Below are positions 1-8,122 of a stretch of 64,000 nt of DNA, in pieces. Under the pieces are notes generated by a model. The model made no database searches and was not told where the DNA came from. It saw only the letters and a list, made by a program, of their open reading frames with translations. The stretch is from Pseudomonas baltica. Its GTDB lineage: Bacteria; Pseudomonadota; Gammaproteobacteria; Pseudomonadales; Pseudomonadaceae. Positions within the stretch are counted from its first letter, which is position 1. Every line of letters begins with the position of its first letter. A program made the position numbers and the translations under genes. The stretch lies in the NCBI RefSeq assembly GCF_031880315.1, contig NZ_CP134771.1, positions 868,001 to 932,000 on the forward strand, in the 5' to 3' direction.

Positions 1-300
1 CCCGATTCCGGCTGCCTGGAAGGCATCACCCGCAAGACCACCCTCGAACTGGCCAAGGAGCTGGGCTTGCCGCTGCATGTGGAGCGCGTGCACGTCGAGC
101 AACTGCTCAACGCCGACGAGGCCTTCCTGACTTCCACCGCCGGCGGCGTGATGCCGATCAACAGCGTCGACGACCGCGTACTGGGCGGCAAGGCTGGCCC
201 TGGCGAACTGACCACGCAACTGCACAACCTGTACTGGACCAAGCGCTGGGACGGCTGGTTGGGTACCGCGGTTGACTACGATACCCCAGCGAAGGTTTGA
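1..300 (+). CDS. Class IV PLP-dependent aminotransferase (3' end only)
   Basis: The frame is open from the first base to a TGA at 298-300, giving the last 99 residues of a protein that starts outside the window. LEGITRKT near residue 5, followed by TSTAGGVMPI and a closing KRWDGWLGT, is the C-terminal pattern of fold-type IV transaminases (branched-chain, D-amino acid and (R)-amine transaminases). These transfer an amino group between an amine or amino acid and a keto acid. The PLP-binding lysine lies upstream and cannot be checked. It is followed after 61 bp by an imine-reductase-like gene on the same strand, so an (R)-amine or amino-acid substrate is plausible, but specificity cannot be read from this fragment. 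Confidence 0.85.
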   Translation, partial: PDSGCLEGITRKTTLELAKELGLPLHVERVHVEQLLNADEAFLTSTAGGVMPINSVDDRVLGGKAGPGELTTQLHNLYWTKRWDGWLGTAVDYDTPAKV

Positions 301-361
301 ACCGAGCCACCGTCCAGCGGTGGCCTCAAGGCCGCCGCCACTCACTCGCAGAGGTATGTCC

Positions 362-1240
362 ATGTCCCTACCAACTCCTTCCGTCAGCGTTCTGGGCCTC
401 GGTGCCATGGGCGGCGTGCTCGCCCAGACGCTGCTGAAGTCAGGCTGTGCAGTCACTGTATGGAACCGCAGCGCAGAACGAGCGGCCCCGCTGGTACAAG
501 CGGGTGCGACCCTGGCGGTAGATGTGCAATCGGCACTGCAGGCCAGCGACCTGATCGTCATTTGCATGATCGACAAGGCGGCCTCCGAAACCGTGCTGTC
601 GAGCCTCGGACCGACCTTCGATCTGGGTGGCAAGACCCTGGTCAACATGAGCACCGGTACCGTCGCCGACGTCGAGCGCCTGGCGCGCTGGGCCGACGAG
701 CACAACGCGCGATACCTGGATGGCGGCATCCTCTGCTACCCCAAGGACATCGGCGCAGCCAAGACCGCGATTCTTTATTCCGGCCATCCGCAAGCCTGGG
801 AAGAGCATCAGCAGACCCTGAAGATTCTGGCCGGCAATCCCCGCTACCTGGGCGCTGACCCGAAAGCCTGTACCCCAACCTACCTGGCGCTTTACGCCTT
901 CTATTTCGGTGCCTTCGCCGCCTGGCTCGAAGGCACGGTGCTGGCATCGTCCGCCGGCGTTGCGGTGGGTGACTTCAAGCACCTGTCGTCGATCATGACC
1001 GACATGCTGGTAGACGGTATCGACACCGCCGCCGACCGCATCACCGCTGGCGAATACGGCGGCGAACAAGCCTCGGTGGATGTTCACGTCGCCGGCCAGG
1101 AAGTGGTCCTCGATGCCTTGGTGAGCGCCAAGGTGCCCCACGCCAGCACCGATGCCTACCTGAGTTACTGCCGCATGGCTCAGGCCGCCGGCATGGGTGA
1201 CCAGGATATCGCCGCCGTCTACAAAGCCATGCAACCCTGA
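362..1240 (+). CDS. Imine-reductase-like NAD(P)-dependent oxidoreductase
   Basis: The protein has 292 residues, a normal length for imine reductases and beta-hydroxyacid-dehydrogenase relatives. The N-terminal Rossmann motif GLGAMG lies at residues 12-17 and VWNRS follows the second strand. The C-terminal part (HVAGQEVVLDALVSAKVPHA) resembles the helical dimerisation domain of IREDs, which reduce cyclic or secondary imines with NADPH. Two ATGs compete (356 and 362). The second is chosen because GAGG at 351-354 is then spaced 7 bases away. Its neighbours, an aminotransferase and a truncated paralogue, suggest a role in amine metabolism. The family call is firm, the substrate is unknown, and a 3-hydroxyisobutyrate-dehydrogenase-like role cannot be excluded. 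Confidence 0.8.
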   Translation: MSLPTPSVSVLGLGAMGGVLAQTLLKSGCAVTVWNRSAERAAPLVQAGATLAVDVQSALQASDLIVICMIDKAASETVLSSLGPTFDLGGKTLVNMSTGTVADVERLARWADEHNARYLDGGILCYPKDIGAAKTAILYSGHPQAWEEHQQTLKILAGNPRYLGADPKACTPTYLALYAFYFGAFAAWLEGTVLASSAGVAVGDFKHLSSIMTDMLVDGIDTAADRITAGEYGGEQASVDVHVAGQEVVLDALVSAKVPHASTDAYLSYCRMAQAAGMGDQDIAAVYKAMQP

Positions 1241-1268
1241 ACGACGTCCAACCAGAGAGCGATTCATC

Positions 1269-1832
1269 ATGACCACTGTAGCCCGCCCGCTTCACCCTCA
1301 GCGCGTCGCCATCATCGGCCTCGACCCCTTCGGCAGCAACATTGCCCGCACGCTGGCGCAGCAGGGCTTCGCAGTGGCCGGGTTGGACCCTCTGCGCAAC
1401 AACCTGGTAGCGCCGTGCGAAGGCTTTACCTTGCTGCGCAACCTCGAACAGGCGGTCGACAGCAGCGATATCGTGATCACCTGCTTCCCCGACCAACTGC
1501 TGATGAGCGCGCGGCTGTGCAGTCCGCAAACCACTTTCGGCCTGCACGGCAAGGCGCTGATCAGCTTCAACACCGCCCAGACACGCCCGGCCTCCTCGGC
1601 GCGCTCCATGGGCGAGTGGGCCCGCAGCGAGCACATCGACTATCTGGAAATCAGCCTCAATGGTCAGGCCGAAAGCATCGGTCAAAGCGACTGCGAATTG
1701 GTGTGCGCCGGCCCGCGACGCGTGTATGAGCGTCTCAAGCCGTTGTGCCTCAGCCTCGGTGCCTCACTGACCTATCTGGGCAGCGATTGTGGCGCGACAT
1801 TGGAACACCAGCCATCCCGGGCGGTGTGCTGA
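1269..1832 (+). CDS. Truncated imine-reductase-like protein, Rossmann domain only
   Basis: This 187-residue protein aligns by eye with the N-terminal domain of the preceding gene (VAIIGLDPFG at residues 13-22, SDIVITCFPDQLLM, GKALISFNT) but stops where the C-terminal helical domain should begin. The glycine-rich motif is degenerate: GLDPFG in place of GLGAMG, so the second glycine is lost. The sequence after the stop does not continue the family in any frame I could follow. It begins 28 bp after its paralogue, with a purine-rich AGAGAG upstream. It may be a decayed duplicate, or a stand-alone NAD-binding or regulatory subunit. Active catalysis is unlikely because these enzymes place the active site at a dimer interface that includes the missing domain. 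Confidence 0.6.
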   Translation: MTTVARPLHPQRVAIIGLDPFGSNIARTLAQQGFAVAGLDPLRNNLVAPCEGFTLLRNLEQAVDSSDIVITCFPDQLLMSARLCSPQTTFGLHGKALISFNTAQTRPASSARSMGEWARSEHIDYLEISLNGQAESIGQSDCELVCAGPRRVYERLKPLCLSLGASLTYLGSDCGATLEHQPSRAVC

Positions 1833-1953
1833 TCTGCGATCCGTCTTCGCCGCCGGGGTTGCGCGTGCGGCGGCGCAGCTTTTGCCCCCCTCACGACACC
1901 TCGAACACCCCCTCCCCGATGTAGTTTTTTTAAACAATTCGCTCATCCGTCAC

Positions 1954-1999
1954 TTGACCTAGGTCATATGACCGTATTTAATCGGTCACACGACCTAGT
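1954..1999 (+). promoter_or_regulatory. Promoter overlapped by two palindromic operators
   Basis: TTGACC (1954-1959) and TTTAAT (1977-1982) are 17 bases apart and form a good sigma-70 promoter pointing right. GGTCATATGACC (1962-1973) is a perfect 12-base palindrome filling the spacer. GGTCACACGACC (1984-1995) is an imperfect copy near the start point. The two centres are 22 bp apart. With their CTAG flanks, the blocks 1958-1973 and 1984-1999 also form one larger inverted repeat, 13 of 16 bases matching. This looks like cooperative repressor binding. The nearest downstream gene is the AraC regulator at 2365; the binding protein is not identified. Confidence 0.6.
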
Positions 2000-2106
2000 T
2001 GATCGCCATGCGCTCCCCAAGGTCCTGCGTGCAAGCGCAATCCCTACCTGATAGACCAACAAAAACAGGGTTCCGCATGCCGGACCCGAAAGGTCAGGAG
2101 ATAAAA

Positions 2107-2289
2107 ATGAGGTCAAAGACCCGTTGTGAAAGCGCTGCCCGGCAGCGTGAAGAAACACCCTTTTTTGCTGTATTCAATCTATCCGCCCGTATCGGCGCGG
2201 CATCTCACATCGATGCCTTGCTCGTACCCGGAGTTCCCCGGCCTGCCCAAGCCAATGCGTCGAATCTGGAATGCGTTTCTCCAGGTTGA
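2107..2289 (+). CDS. Possible 60-residue small protein in the regulator leader
   Basis: An ATG at 2107 stands 6 bases after AGGAG (2096-2100), a near-ideal ribosome-binding site. The frame runs 60 codons and ends 75 bases before the AraC gene. It lies about 110 bp downstream of the operator-covered promoter, so it would be transcribed with that gene. The peptide has no recognisable family, membrane segment or signal. The rest of the 1833-2364 gap shows nothing else. It may be a leader peptide, or the ribosome site may be chance. Confidence 0.25.
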   Translation: MRSKTRCESAARQREETPFFAVFNLSARIGAASHIDALLVPGVPRPAQANASNLECVSPG

Positions 2290-2364
2290 ATTCGATGCGG
2301 ATATCTCCTTTCGATTGCGCCTCGCTGCGCGATCCAGTTGCGTGATTATCGCTGTGAGGGCTGC

Positions 2365-3510
2365 ATGATGGGACTGATCGACACCACACCTGTAACCTGC
2401 GACGACAAGATTTTCTCCACTGCGGAAATCCTCGCCGCCATGAATGTCAGCGGCTGTGACGAGCAACAGCTCGGCCTGTGCCTCGCGGCCGGGGGCCTGA
2501 CCCTCGCGCAACTGCACAACCCCCAGGGCAGAATTTCGCTCAATCAGCATGCGCTGATCCATACCGCCTTGAATCGCAGCTGCAACAATCCGCTGCTGGG
2601 CCTGGAAGTGGGCAAACGTCTGCACCTCACCTCCTACGGCATCGTCGGCTTCGCCCTGCTCAGCAGCGCCACCCTGCGTGAAGCCCTGACCGTCGCGGCA
2701 CAGTTCGGGCTGCTGATGAACTTCAAACTCGGCCTGCACATCAATGACGATGACGACAGCGCCCGCCTGGAGCTCAGCGATCAGTACGGCCTGAACGACA
2801 ACCAGGAGGGCTTCTGGTATTACCTGGAAATCTCCAAGCTCATCACCCTGCTACAGGACCTCCTCGGCCTGAGTTTCATGTGCGAAGGCATCGACCTGGC
2901 CATCGACGCTCCGGCAGAGGAACAGGCCCGCGTGGGCGAAAGCCTGGGGATCGACGTGCGCTTCAACTGCCCGCGCACCGCCATCCGCTTTGCCGGGCAC
3001 TGGCTCGACGCGAAGCTGGCCCAGGCCAACGGCATCACCCATGCCAGCTGCAAAGCGACTTGCCAGGCGCAACTGCGTGAAGTCATCCAGAAGTACGACC
3101 TCAGCTATCAAGTGCAGAATTTGCTGCTCGGCTCGGGCCACTGCATCGCCTCGCTGTCGGATATCGCCGATCGCCTGCACCTGTCGCCGCGCACCCTGCG
3201 CCGACGCCTGGATGCGTTGGGCACTTCGTACAACGCCCTGCTAGTGGAAGTGCGCAAGAAGCTGGCGATTCGTTATCTGCTCAACACGCCGATGACCACC
3301 GAGGCCATCTCCGAACAGCTGAACTACAGCGACGCAGCCAACTTCCGCCACGCCTTCAAGCGCTGGACCGGGCGCTCGCCGCGCGAGTACCGGGTGCTCA
3401 ACAACGGCGGCAAATACGCCTTGCGCTTCGGCCATGGCAAGAGCACCGGCGGCCAGCCACTGCACTCGCTGGGCGCACGGGCCGAGCAGAGCATGGCGGC
3501 GGCCGGCTGA
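2365..3510 (+). CDS. AraC-family transcriptional regulator
   Basis: This 381-residue regulator has a long N-terminal ligand domain of the AraC arabinose-binding-like type (about residues 20-210; HLTSYGIVGFALLSSATLREAL is typical). The C-terminal double helix-turn-helix spans about 270-365, with SLSDIADRLHLSPRTLRRRL and the second motif ISEQLNYSDAANFRHAFKRWTGRSPREYR. ATGs at 2365 and 2368 both follow GAGGG at 2356-2360. The gene is 55 bp upstream of an SDR/Fe-ADH/monooxygenase/esterase run on the same strand, so it is the likely activator of that catabolic operon. Proteins of this type usually sense the pathway substrate or a near metabolite. The operator at 1954-1999 would control its own transcription. 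Confidence 0.85.
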   Translation: MMGLIDTTPVTCDDKIFSTAEILAAMNVSGCDEQQLGLCLAAGGLTLAQLHNPQGRISLNQHALIHTALNRSCNNPLLGLEVGKRLHLTSYGIVGFALLSSATLREALTVAAQFGLLMNFKLGLHINDDDDSARLELSDQYGLNDNQEGFWYYLEISKLITLLQDLLGLSFMCEGIDLAIDAPAEEQARVGESLGIDVRFNCPRTAIRFAGHWLDAKLAQANGITHASCKATCQAQLREVIQKYDLSYQVQNLLLGSGHCIASLSDIADRLHLSPRTLRRRLDALGTSYNALLVEVRKKLAIRYLLNTPMTTEAISEQLNYSDAANFRHAFKRWTGRSPREYRVLNNGGKYALRFGHGKSTGGQPLHSLGARAEQSMAAAG

Positions 3511-3565
3511 AGTGTGTGGGCTGCGCAGCCCCTCTCACGCATCACTCCCTACAAGGAACACATCG

Positions 3566-4366
3566 ATGGACATGAAACTGGCAGGCAAAGTCGTGGTGAT
3601 CACGGGCGCGAGCACCGGTCTGGGCCGCGGCATCGCCCTCAAGCTCGCCGAAGAAGGCGCCCACCTGGTGATCGGCGATATCAGCGAAGCCAGCAACCCC
3701 AAGGGCTTTGACGAACAGCCTGAACTGACCACCAGCCAACTGATCGGCCAGCGCGGCGGCCAGGCCCTTTTTCAACAGTGCGACGTGACCCGCCGCGATG
3801 ACCTGACCCATCTGGTGCAAGCCGCGACCGAGCGGTTTGGCCGCATCGACGTGATGATCAACAACGCCGGCGTCTACCGTGACGGCAAACTGATTCATGA
3901 ATTCAGCGAGGAAGAACTCGACCTGTGCCTGAACGTCAACGTCAAAGGCACCTTCTTTGGCGCCCAGGCGGCAGTGACCGCGTTCCTCGCTCAGGGAGGG
4001 GGCGGCAACATCATCAATCTGGTGTCCACCGCCGGATTGGGCGGCCATCCCTGGCAGTCGGTGTACAACATCTCCAAGGCGGCCCAGGCCAACATGACCC
4101 GCTGCCTGGCCATCGAATACGGCCATCAGGGCATCCGCGTCAACGGTATCTGCCCGACCTATGCCAAGACCGCCCTCACCCGCGCCCTGATGGAGCAGCC
4201 GGGCTACGTCGATGATTTTGCTGAAACCATCCCGCTCAAGCGCTGGGGCGAAATCGATGACGTCGCCGACCTGGCGGTGTTCCTGGCCTCGGATCGCTCC
4301 AGCTATATTCATGGCGACCTGATACGCATCGATGGCGGCGAGACCTTGTCGCGTTATTCGGTGTAA
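3566..4366 (+). CDS. Short-chain dehydrogenase/reductase
   Basis: A classical SDR of 266 residues: TGASTGLGRG at about 14-23 binds the nucleotide, INNAGV follows strand 4, and catalytic Tyr167 and Lys171 sit in YNISK. The ATG at 3566 is chosen for AAGGAA 8-12 bases upstream; longer frames to the left lack a ribosome site. It is the first catabolic gene after the AraC regulator and is followed by Fe-ADH, BVMO and esterase genes. It probably oxidises an alcohol to a ketone, or the reverse, with NAD(P). It is clearly related to the second SDR at 9767 (both have a long insert after strand 2), so the pair may act on related intermediates. Confidence 0.88.
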   Translation: MDMKLAGKVVVITGASTGLGRGIALKLAEEGAHLVIGDISEASNPKGFDEQPELTTSQLIGQRGGQALFQQCDVTRRDDLTHLVQAATERFGRIDVMINNAGVYRDGKLIHEFSEEELDLCLNVNVKGTFFGAQAAVTAFLAQGGGGNIINLVSTAGLGGHPWQSVYNISKAAQANMTRCLAIEYGHQGIRVNGICPTYAKTALTRALMEQPGYVDDFAETIPLKRWGEIDDVADLAVFLASDRSSYIHGDLIRIDGGETLSRYSV

Positions 4367-4413
4367 CGCACACGCCGGTCATCACCTCTTCTGTCTGCAA
4401 TGGAACCGAGCCC

Positions 4414-5577
4414 ATGAGTAGCTTCAAGCCGTTCACCTTCGACACTGTCGCCTCCATCGTCGCCGAGTGGGGCGCTGCACGGCGCTTCGGAGAAATCCTC
4501 GGGAGCTGGACCGAGTCGCGAAACCTGCTGATCGTCACCGACAAGTTTCTGCACACCAACGGCCTGCTGGATGCCGCCAAGGCCTCGCTGCAGCAGGCCG
4601 GCTTCACCCTGAGCATCTTCGACGACGTGGTCGCCGATCCGCCCGAGTCGGTGCTGCACGATTGCGTAGGCCAGGCGCGCGCCGCCAAGGTCGACCTGGT
4701 GCTGGGCCTGGGCGGCGGGTCATCCATGGACATCGCCAAGCTCGCCGCCGTGCTGATCCCTTCGAGTCAGCAGTTGGCCGACCTCTATGGCATCGGCAAG
4801 GTCAAGGGCAGCCGCTTGCCGCTGGTGCAGATCCCGACCACGGCGGGCACCGGTTCGGAGGTCACCAACATCACCATCCTGACCACCGGCGAAACCACCA
4901 AGATGGGGGTCGTGGCGCAGCAGTTGTACGCTGATAAAGTCATCCTCGATGCCGAGCTCACCGTCGGCCTGCCGCCGCTGATCACCGCTGCCACCGGCAT
5001 CGACGCCATGGTGCACGCCATCGAGGCCTACACCAGCCGCCACCGCAAGAATCCGCTTTCCGACGCCCTCGCCCGTGAAGCGCTGCGACTACTGGCGAGC
5101 AACCTGGTGGCCGCCTGCGAAGACGGCAGCAATCGCCAGGCACGCGAAGCCATGCTGCTGGGCGCGACCCTGGCCGGCCAGGCCTTCGCCAACGCGCCGG
5201 TCGCCGCCGTGCATGCCTTGGCCTATCCTCTGGGCGGCCATTACCACATCCCCCACGGCCTCTCCAATGCGCTGATGCTGGGCCCGGTGTTGCGCTTCAA
5301 CCTCAGCGCTGCCGCGCCGCTGTATGCCGAGCTGGCCGACGTGCTGCTGGGCCCCAGCGAGGCTACCGTCACTGACCGCGCGACAGGCTTCGTGGCATTC
5401 ATGGATGACCTGATGAATCGCTCGGGCGCCCCGCGCCGCCTGCGCGACGTCAAGGTCACCGAGGACAGCCTGGCGCTGCTGGCCAGCGATGCCATGAAGC
5501 AGGAGCGCCTGCTGCAGAACAACCCCGTGGAGCTGCGCGAAGCCGATGCGCTGGCGCTCTACCAGGCCGCCTTCTAA
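4414..5577 (+). CDS. Iron-containing alcohol dehydrogenase
   Basis: 387 residues of the group III Fe-dependent alcohol dehydrogenase family. LGLGGGSSMDIAK (about 95-107) and IPTTAGTGSEVTN bind NAD. The metal ligands fall in GIDAMVHAIEAY (Asp and His) and in HALAYPLGGHYHIPHG (two His). These enzymes oxidise primary or omega-hydroxy alcohols to aldehydes, or reduce aldehydes and maleylacetate-type ketones. It lies 47 bp after the SDR and 48 bp before the BVMO, in one presumed transcript. A BVMO plus esterase releases an alcohol, which this enzyme could oxidise. Maleylacetate reductase is less likely because no ring-cleavage enzyme for hydroxyquinol is nearby. Confidence 0.87.
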   Translation: MSSFKPFTFDTVASIVAEWGAARRFGEILGSWTESRNLLIVTDKFLHTNGLLDAAKASLQQAGFTLSIFDDVVADPPESVLHDCVGQARAAKVDLVLGLGGGSSMDIAKLAAVLIPSSQQLADLYGIGKVKGSRLPLVQIPTTAGTGSEVTNITILTTGETTKMGVVAQQLYADKVILDAELTVGLPPLITAATGIDAMVHAIEAYTSRHRKNPLSDALAREALRLLASNLVAACEDGSNRQAREAMLLGATLAGQAFANAPVAAVHALAYPLGGHYHIPHGLSNALMLGPVLRFNLSAAAPLYAELADVLLGPSEATVTDRATGFVAFMDDLMNRSGAPRRLRDVKVTEDSLALLASDAMKQERLLQNNPVELREADALALYQAAF

Positions 5578-5625
5578 TCCAGGCGCGTCGCCTTCTTCCA
5601 GCGTCTAAAAACAAGGACAAAGCTC

Positions 5626-7107
5626 ATGTTGAACGCAGCACAATCGAACTACGACATCGTTATCCTGGGTGCCGGCTTCGGCGGCCTGGGCATGGCCGCC
5701 CAGCTGAAAATGCAGGGCATCGACAACTTCATCGTGCTCGAGCGCGGCAATCGCATCGGCGGCGTGTGGCGCGACAACGCTTACCCCGGCGCCGCCTGCG
5801 ACACCGAATCACACCTGTACTGCTACAGCTTCTTCCCGCACCTGCGGGTCAGCAAGATGTACGCCGACCGCAACGAGCTGTTGCGCTACATGGACGCCCT
5901 GGCCGCCCATTACGAGGTGCTGCCCCACGTGCGGCTCGACAGCGAGCTGACCGAGGCGCGCTGGGATGAGGACGCTCAGCGCTGGGGCTTCACCCTGGCC
6001 GACGGCTCGCACCTGCAAGGGCGCTTCTTCGTCCCCGCCTGGGGCCAGCTGAACAAGCCGGCGATTCCCGCCTTCAAGGGCCTGGACAGCTTCGCCGGGC
6101 AGTACTTCCACTCCGCACAATGGCCGGCCGATGCGCAACTGGCCGACAAGAAAGTCGCCAGCATCGGCGCCGCCGCCAGCGCCGTGCAGTACGTGCCGGA
6201 AGTCGCCAAGGAGGCGGCGCAGCTGACGGTGTTCCAGCGCAGCGCCAACTGGATCATGCCGCGCAACCAGATCGTCTTCAGCCAGGAACAGCTTGACGCC
6301 TACAGTGCCAGACCCGAGCTGTTCCACGAAAGCCGCCGTGACCTGCACGCGTTTCGCGAGAACGGTTTTGCCCGCACCCGCCACGGCACCGACGCGCAGC
6401 AGGAAGGCATCAAGATGGCCAGCGGTCACCTTGCCGCCCAGGTGCCGGACGCCGATCTGCGCGCCAAGCTGACTCCCGACTACGAGTTCGCCTGCAAGCG
6501 TATCCTGCGCTCCGACGATTATTACCCGGCGCTGATGCGCAGCAACGTCAGCCTCGAGACCACTGCTGTGGATCACTTCGTGCCCGAGGGCATCGTCGAC
6601 AAGAACGGCACCTTGCATGAATTCGACGTGGTGATCTTCGGCACCGGCTTCGAGAGTCAGGCCTTCCAGGGCGACCTGCAGGTAATCGGCCGCAACGGCC
6701 AGACCCTGCACCAGCGCTGGCAGGACGGTGCCGAAGCTTACCTGGGCATGACGGTGCCGGGCTTCCCTAACCTGTTCATGATCTATGGCCCGAACACCAA
6801 CCTGAACCACAACTCGATCATCACCATGCTGGAAATCCAGCAGCGCTACATCATCCAGGCCGTGCAGCGCCTTGAAACACCAGCGCTGGACGTCACCGAA
6901 GAAGCCTTCAGCGCCTACAATGACGCGCTGCAGACCAACATGCAGTCCTCGGCGTTCTCCTCCGACTGCTCCAGCTGGTACAAGAATGCCGCCGGCAAGG
7001 TGATCAACAACTGGTCAGGCACCGTGGATGAATACCGCGCCCTGGCCACCGACTGGCGCGCGAGCGACTACCATCTGTTGGGTATCCACAACGAGGTCGT
7101 CTCATGA
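5626..7107 (+). CDS. Type I Baeyer-Villiger flavin monooxygenase
   Basis: 493 residues with two Rossmann folds. The FAD motif GAGFGG is at about 15-20. The BVMO fingerprint F-x-G-x-x-x-H-x-x-x-W-P reads FAGQYFHSAQWP at residues 156-167. The second nucleotide site reads SIGAAASAVQY, with alanine-rich spacing. These enzymes use FAD, NADPH and O2 to insert oxygen next to a ketone, giving an ester or lactone. The length is slightly under the usual 530-550 residues because the C-terminal lobe is short. The stop overlaps the start of the next gene, an esterase, by 4 bases. That overlap is strong evidence that the ester formed is cleaved at once. Confidence 0.92.
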   Translation: MLNAAQSNYDIVILGAGFGGLGMAAQLKMQGIDNFIVLERGNRIGGVWRDNAYPGAACDTESHLYCYSFFPHLRVSKMYADRNELLRYMDALAAHYEVLPHVRLDSELTEARWDEDAQRWGFTLADGSHLQGRFFVPAWGQLNKPAIPAFKGLDSFAGQYFHSAQWPADAQLADKKVASIGAAASAVQYVPEVAKEAAQLTVFQRSANWIMPRNQIVFSQEQLDAYSARPELFHESRRDLHAFRENGFARTRHGTDAQQEGIKMASGHLAAQVPDADLRAKLTPDYEFACKRILRSDDYYPALMRSNVSLETTAVDHFVPEGIVDKNGTLHEFDVVIFGTGFESQAFQGDLQVIGRNGQTLHQRWQDGAEAYLGMTVPGFPNLFMIYGPNTNLNHNSIITMLEIQQRYIIQAVQRLETPALDVTEEAFSAYNDALQTNMQSSAFSSDCSSWYKNAAGKVINNWSGTVDEYRALATDWRASDYHLLGIHNEVVS

Positions 7108-8078
7108 GTCAACGCATAGCACTGGAACAGGTCGCCGCCGATGCGGTGGACCTGGTCCGCGCGTTTCGCGACAACGGCGAGGTATCCTTCACGGACGTGC
7201 CCCTGGCGGATGCCCGCGCCAACTACCTCAAGGCCTGCGCCGCCAATGGCCTGGCCTCGGAAGCAGTCGCCAAGGTCGATACTCTGGCGTATCCAGTCGC
7301 CCAGGGCAGCGCCGCCCTGCGCCTGTATCGCCCGGCGGGCAGCGCTGCCGACGCACTGACCCCTTGGGTGTTGTTCATCCATGGCGGCGGCTGGGTGATC
7401 GGCAACCTCGACAGCCACGACAGCCTCTGCCGCCGCCTGGCCAACCAGTCCGGGGCCAGTGTGGTGGCGGTGGATTATCGCCTGGCGCCGGAACATCCCT
7501 TTCCGGTGCCGCTGGACGATTGCCTGGCGGCGCTGCGGTTCGTGCGTGACAACGCCAGCGCCCTGCGACTGGATCTGGAGAACGCCGTGGTGGCCGGCGA
7601 CAGCGCCGGCGGCAACATGGCCACGGTATTGGCCAATCACCCGGCGTATCAGGTCGAGGGGGTCGCCTTCAAGGCGCAGGTGCTGTTCTATCCAGTCACT
7701 GACCTGACCGCCAGCCTGGGGTCGTATCAACGGATCACCGAGGGTTTCTCGCTGACGGCCAAGTCTATGTACTGGTTCCGCGAGCAGTATGTGCCTGCGG
7801 GTCAGGACCTGAGCGACGCGCGGCTATCGCCGTTGCTGCATGCCGAAGGCCGCACGCAGCCGGATCTGTTCATCCTCACGGCGGGACATGATCCGCTGGC
7901 GGATGAGGGCATCGCCTATGCCGCGGCGGCGGCCAGCGCGGGTACGGCAGTGGTGCATCACCACCTGCCCCGCCATGCTCACGGGGTGATGACCAGCGCC
8001 GGCAAGATCGAAAGCGGACAACGGCTGCTGGCCGAGGCGGCAGGGTTTATCGCTGCGTGCACCCAGGTTTCGCGCTGA
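7104..8078 (+). CDS. HSL-family alpha/beta hydrolase (esterase/lactonase)
   Basis: 324 residues of the hormone-sensitive-lipase family. The oxyanion motif HGGGW starts at His93. The nucleophile Ser167 is in GDSAGGN. The acid is in AGHDPLADEG and the histidine in RHAHGVM near the end. It is translationally coupled to the monooxygenase by an ATGA overlap, so it most likely hydrolyses the ester or lactone that enzyme makes. No signal peptide; cytoplasmic. It is the last gene of the rightward run 2365-8078 and converges on the permease gene, with 44 bp between and no clear terminator. Confidence 0.9.
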   Translation: MSQRIALEQVAADAVDLVRAFRDNGEVSFTDVPLADARANYLKACAANGLASEAVAKVDTLAYPVAQGSAALRLYRPAGSAADALTPWVLFIHGGGWVIGNLDSHDSLCRRLANQSGASVVAVDYRLAPEHPFPVPLDDCLAALRFVRDNASALRLDLENAVVAGDSAGGNMATVLANHPAYQVEGVAFKAQVLFYPVTDLTASLGSYQRITEGFSLTAKSMYWFREQYVPAGQDLSDARLSPLLHAEGRTQPDLFILTAGHDPLADEGIAYAAAAASAGTAVVHHHLPRHAHGVMTSAGKIESGQRLLAEAAGFIAACTQVSR

Positions 8079-8122
8079 CGTTGACGGCGCCTTCGCCGCC
8101 TCAGGTACCTCAACGATCAGGA

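Noticed and set aside
440..1276. Long antisense open frame over the imine-reductase gene
   Set aside because: High-GC shadow frame with no family resemblance and no ribosome site; the plus frame is a clear Rossmann enzyme.
5809..6810. 333-codon minus-strand frame opposite the Baeyer-Villiger monooxygenase
   Set aside because: Mirrors the codon bias of the real gene; the monooxygenase motifs are on the plus strand.
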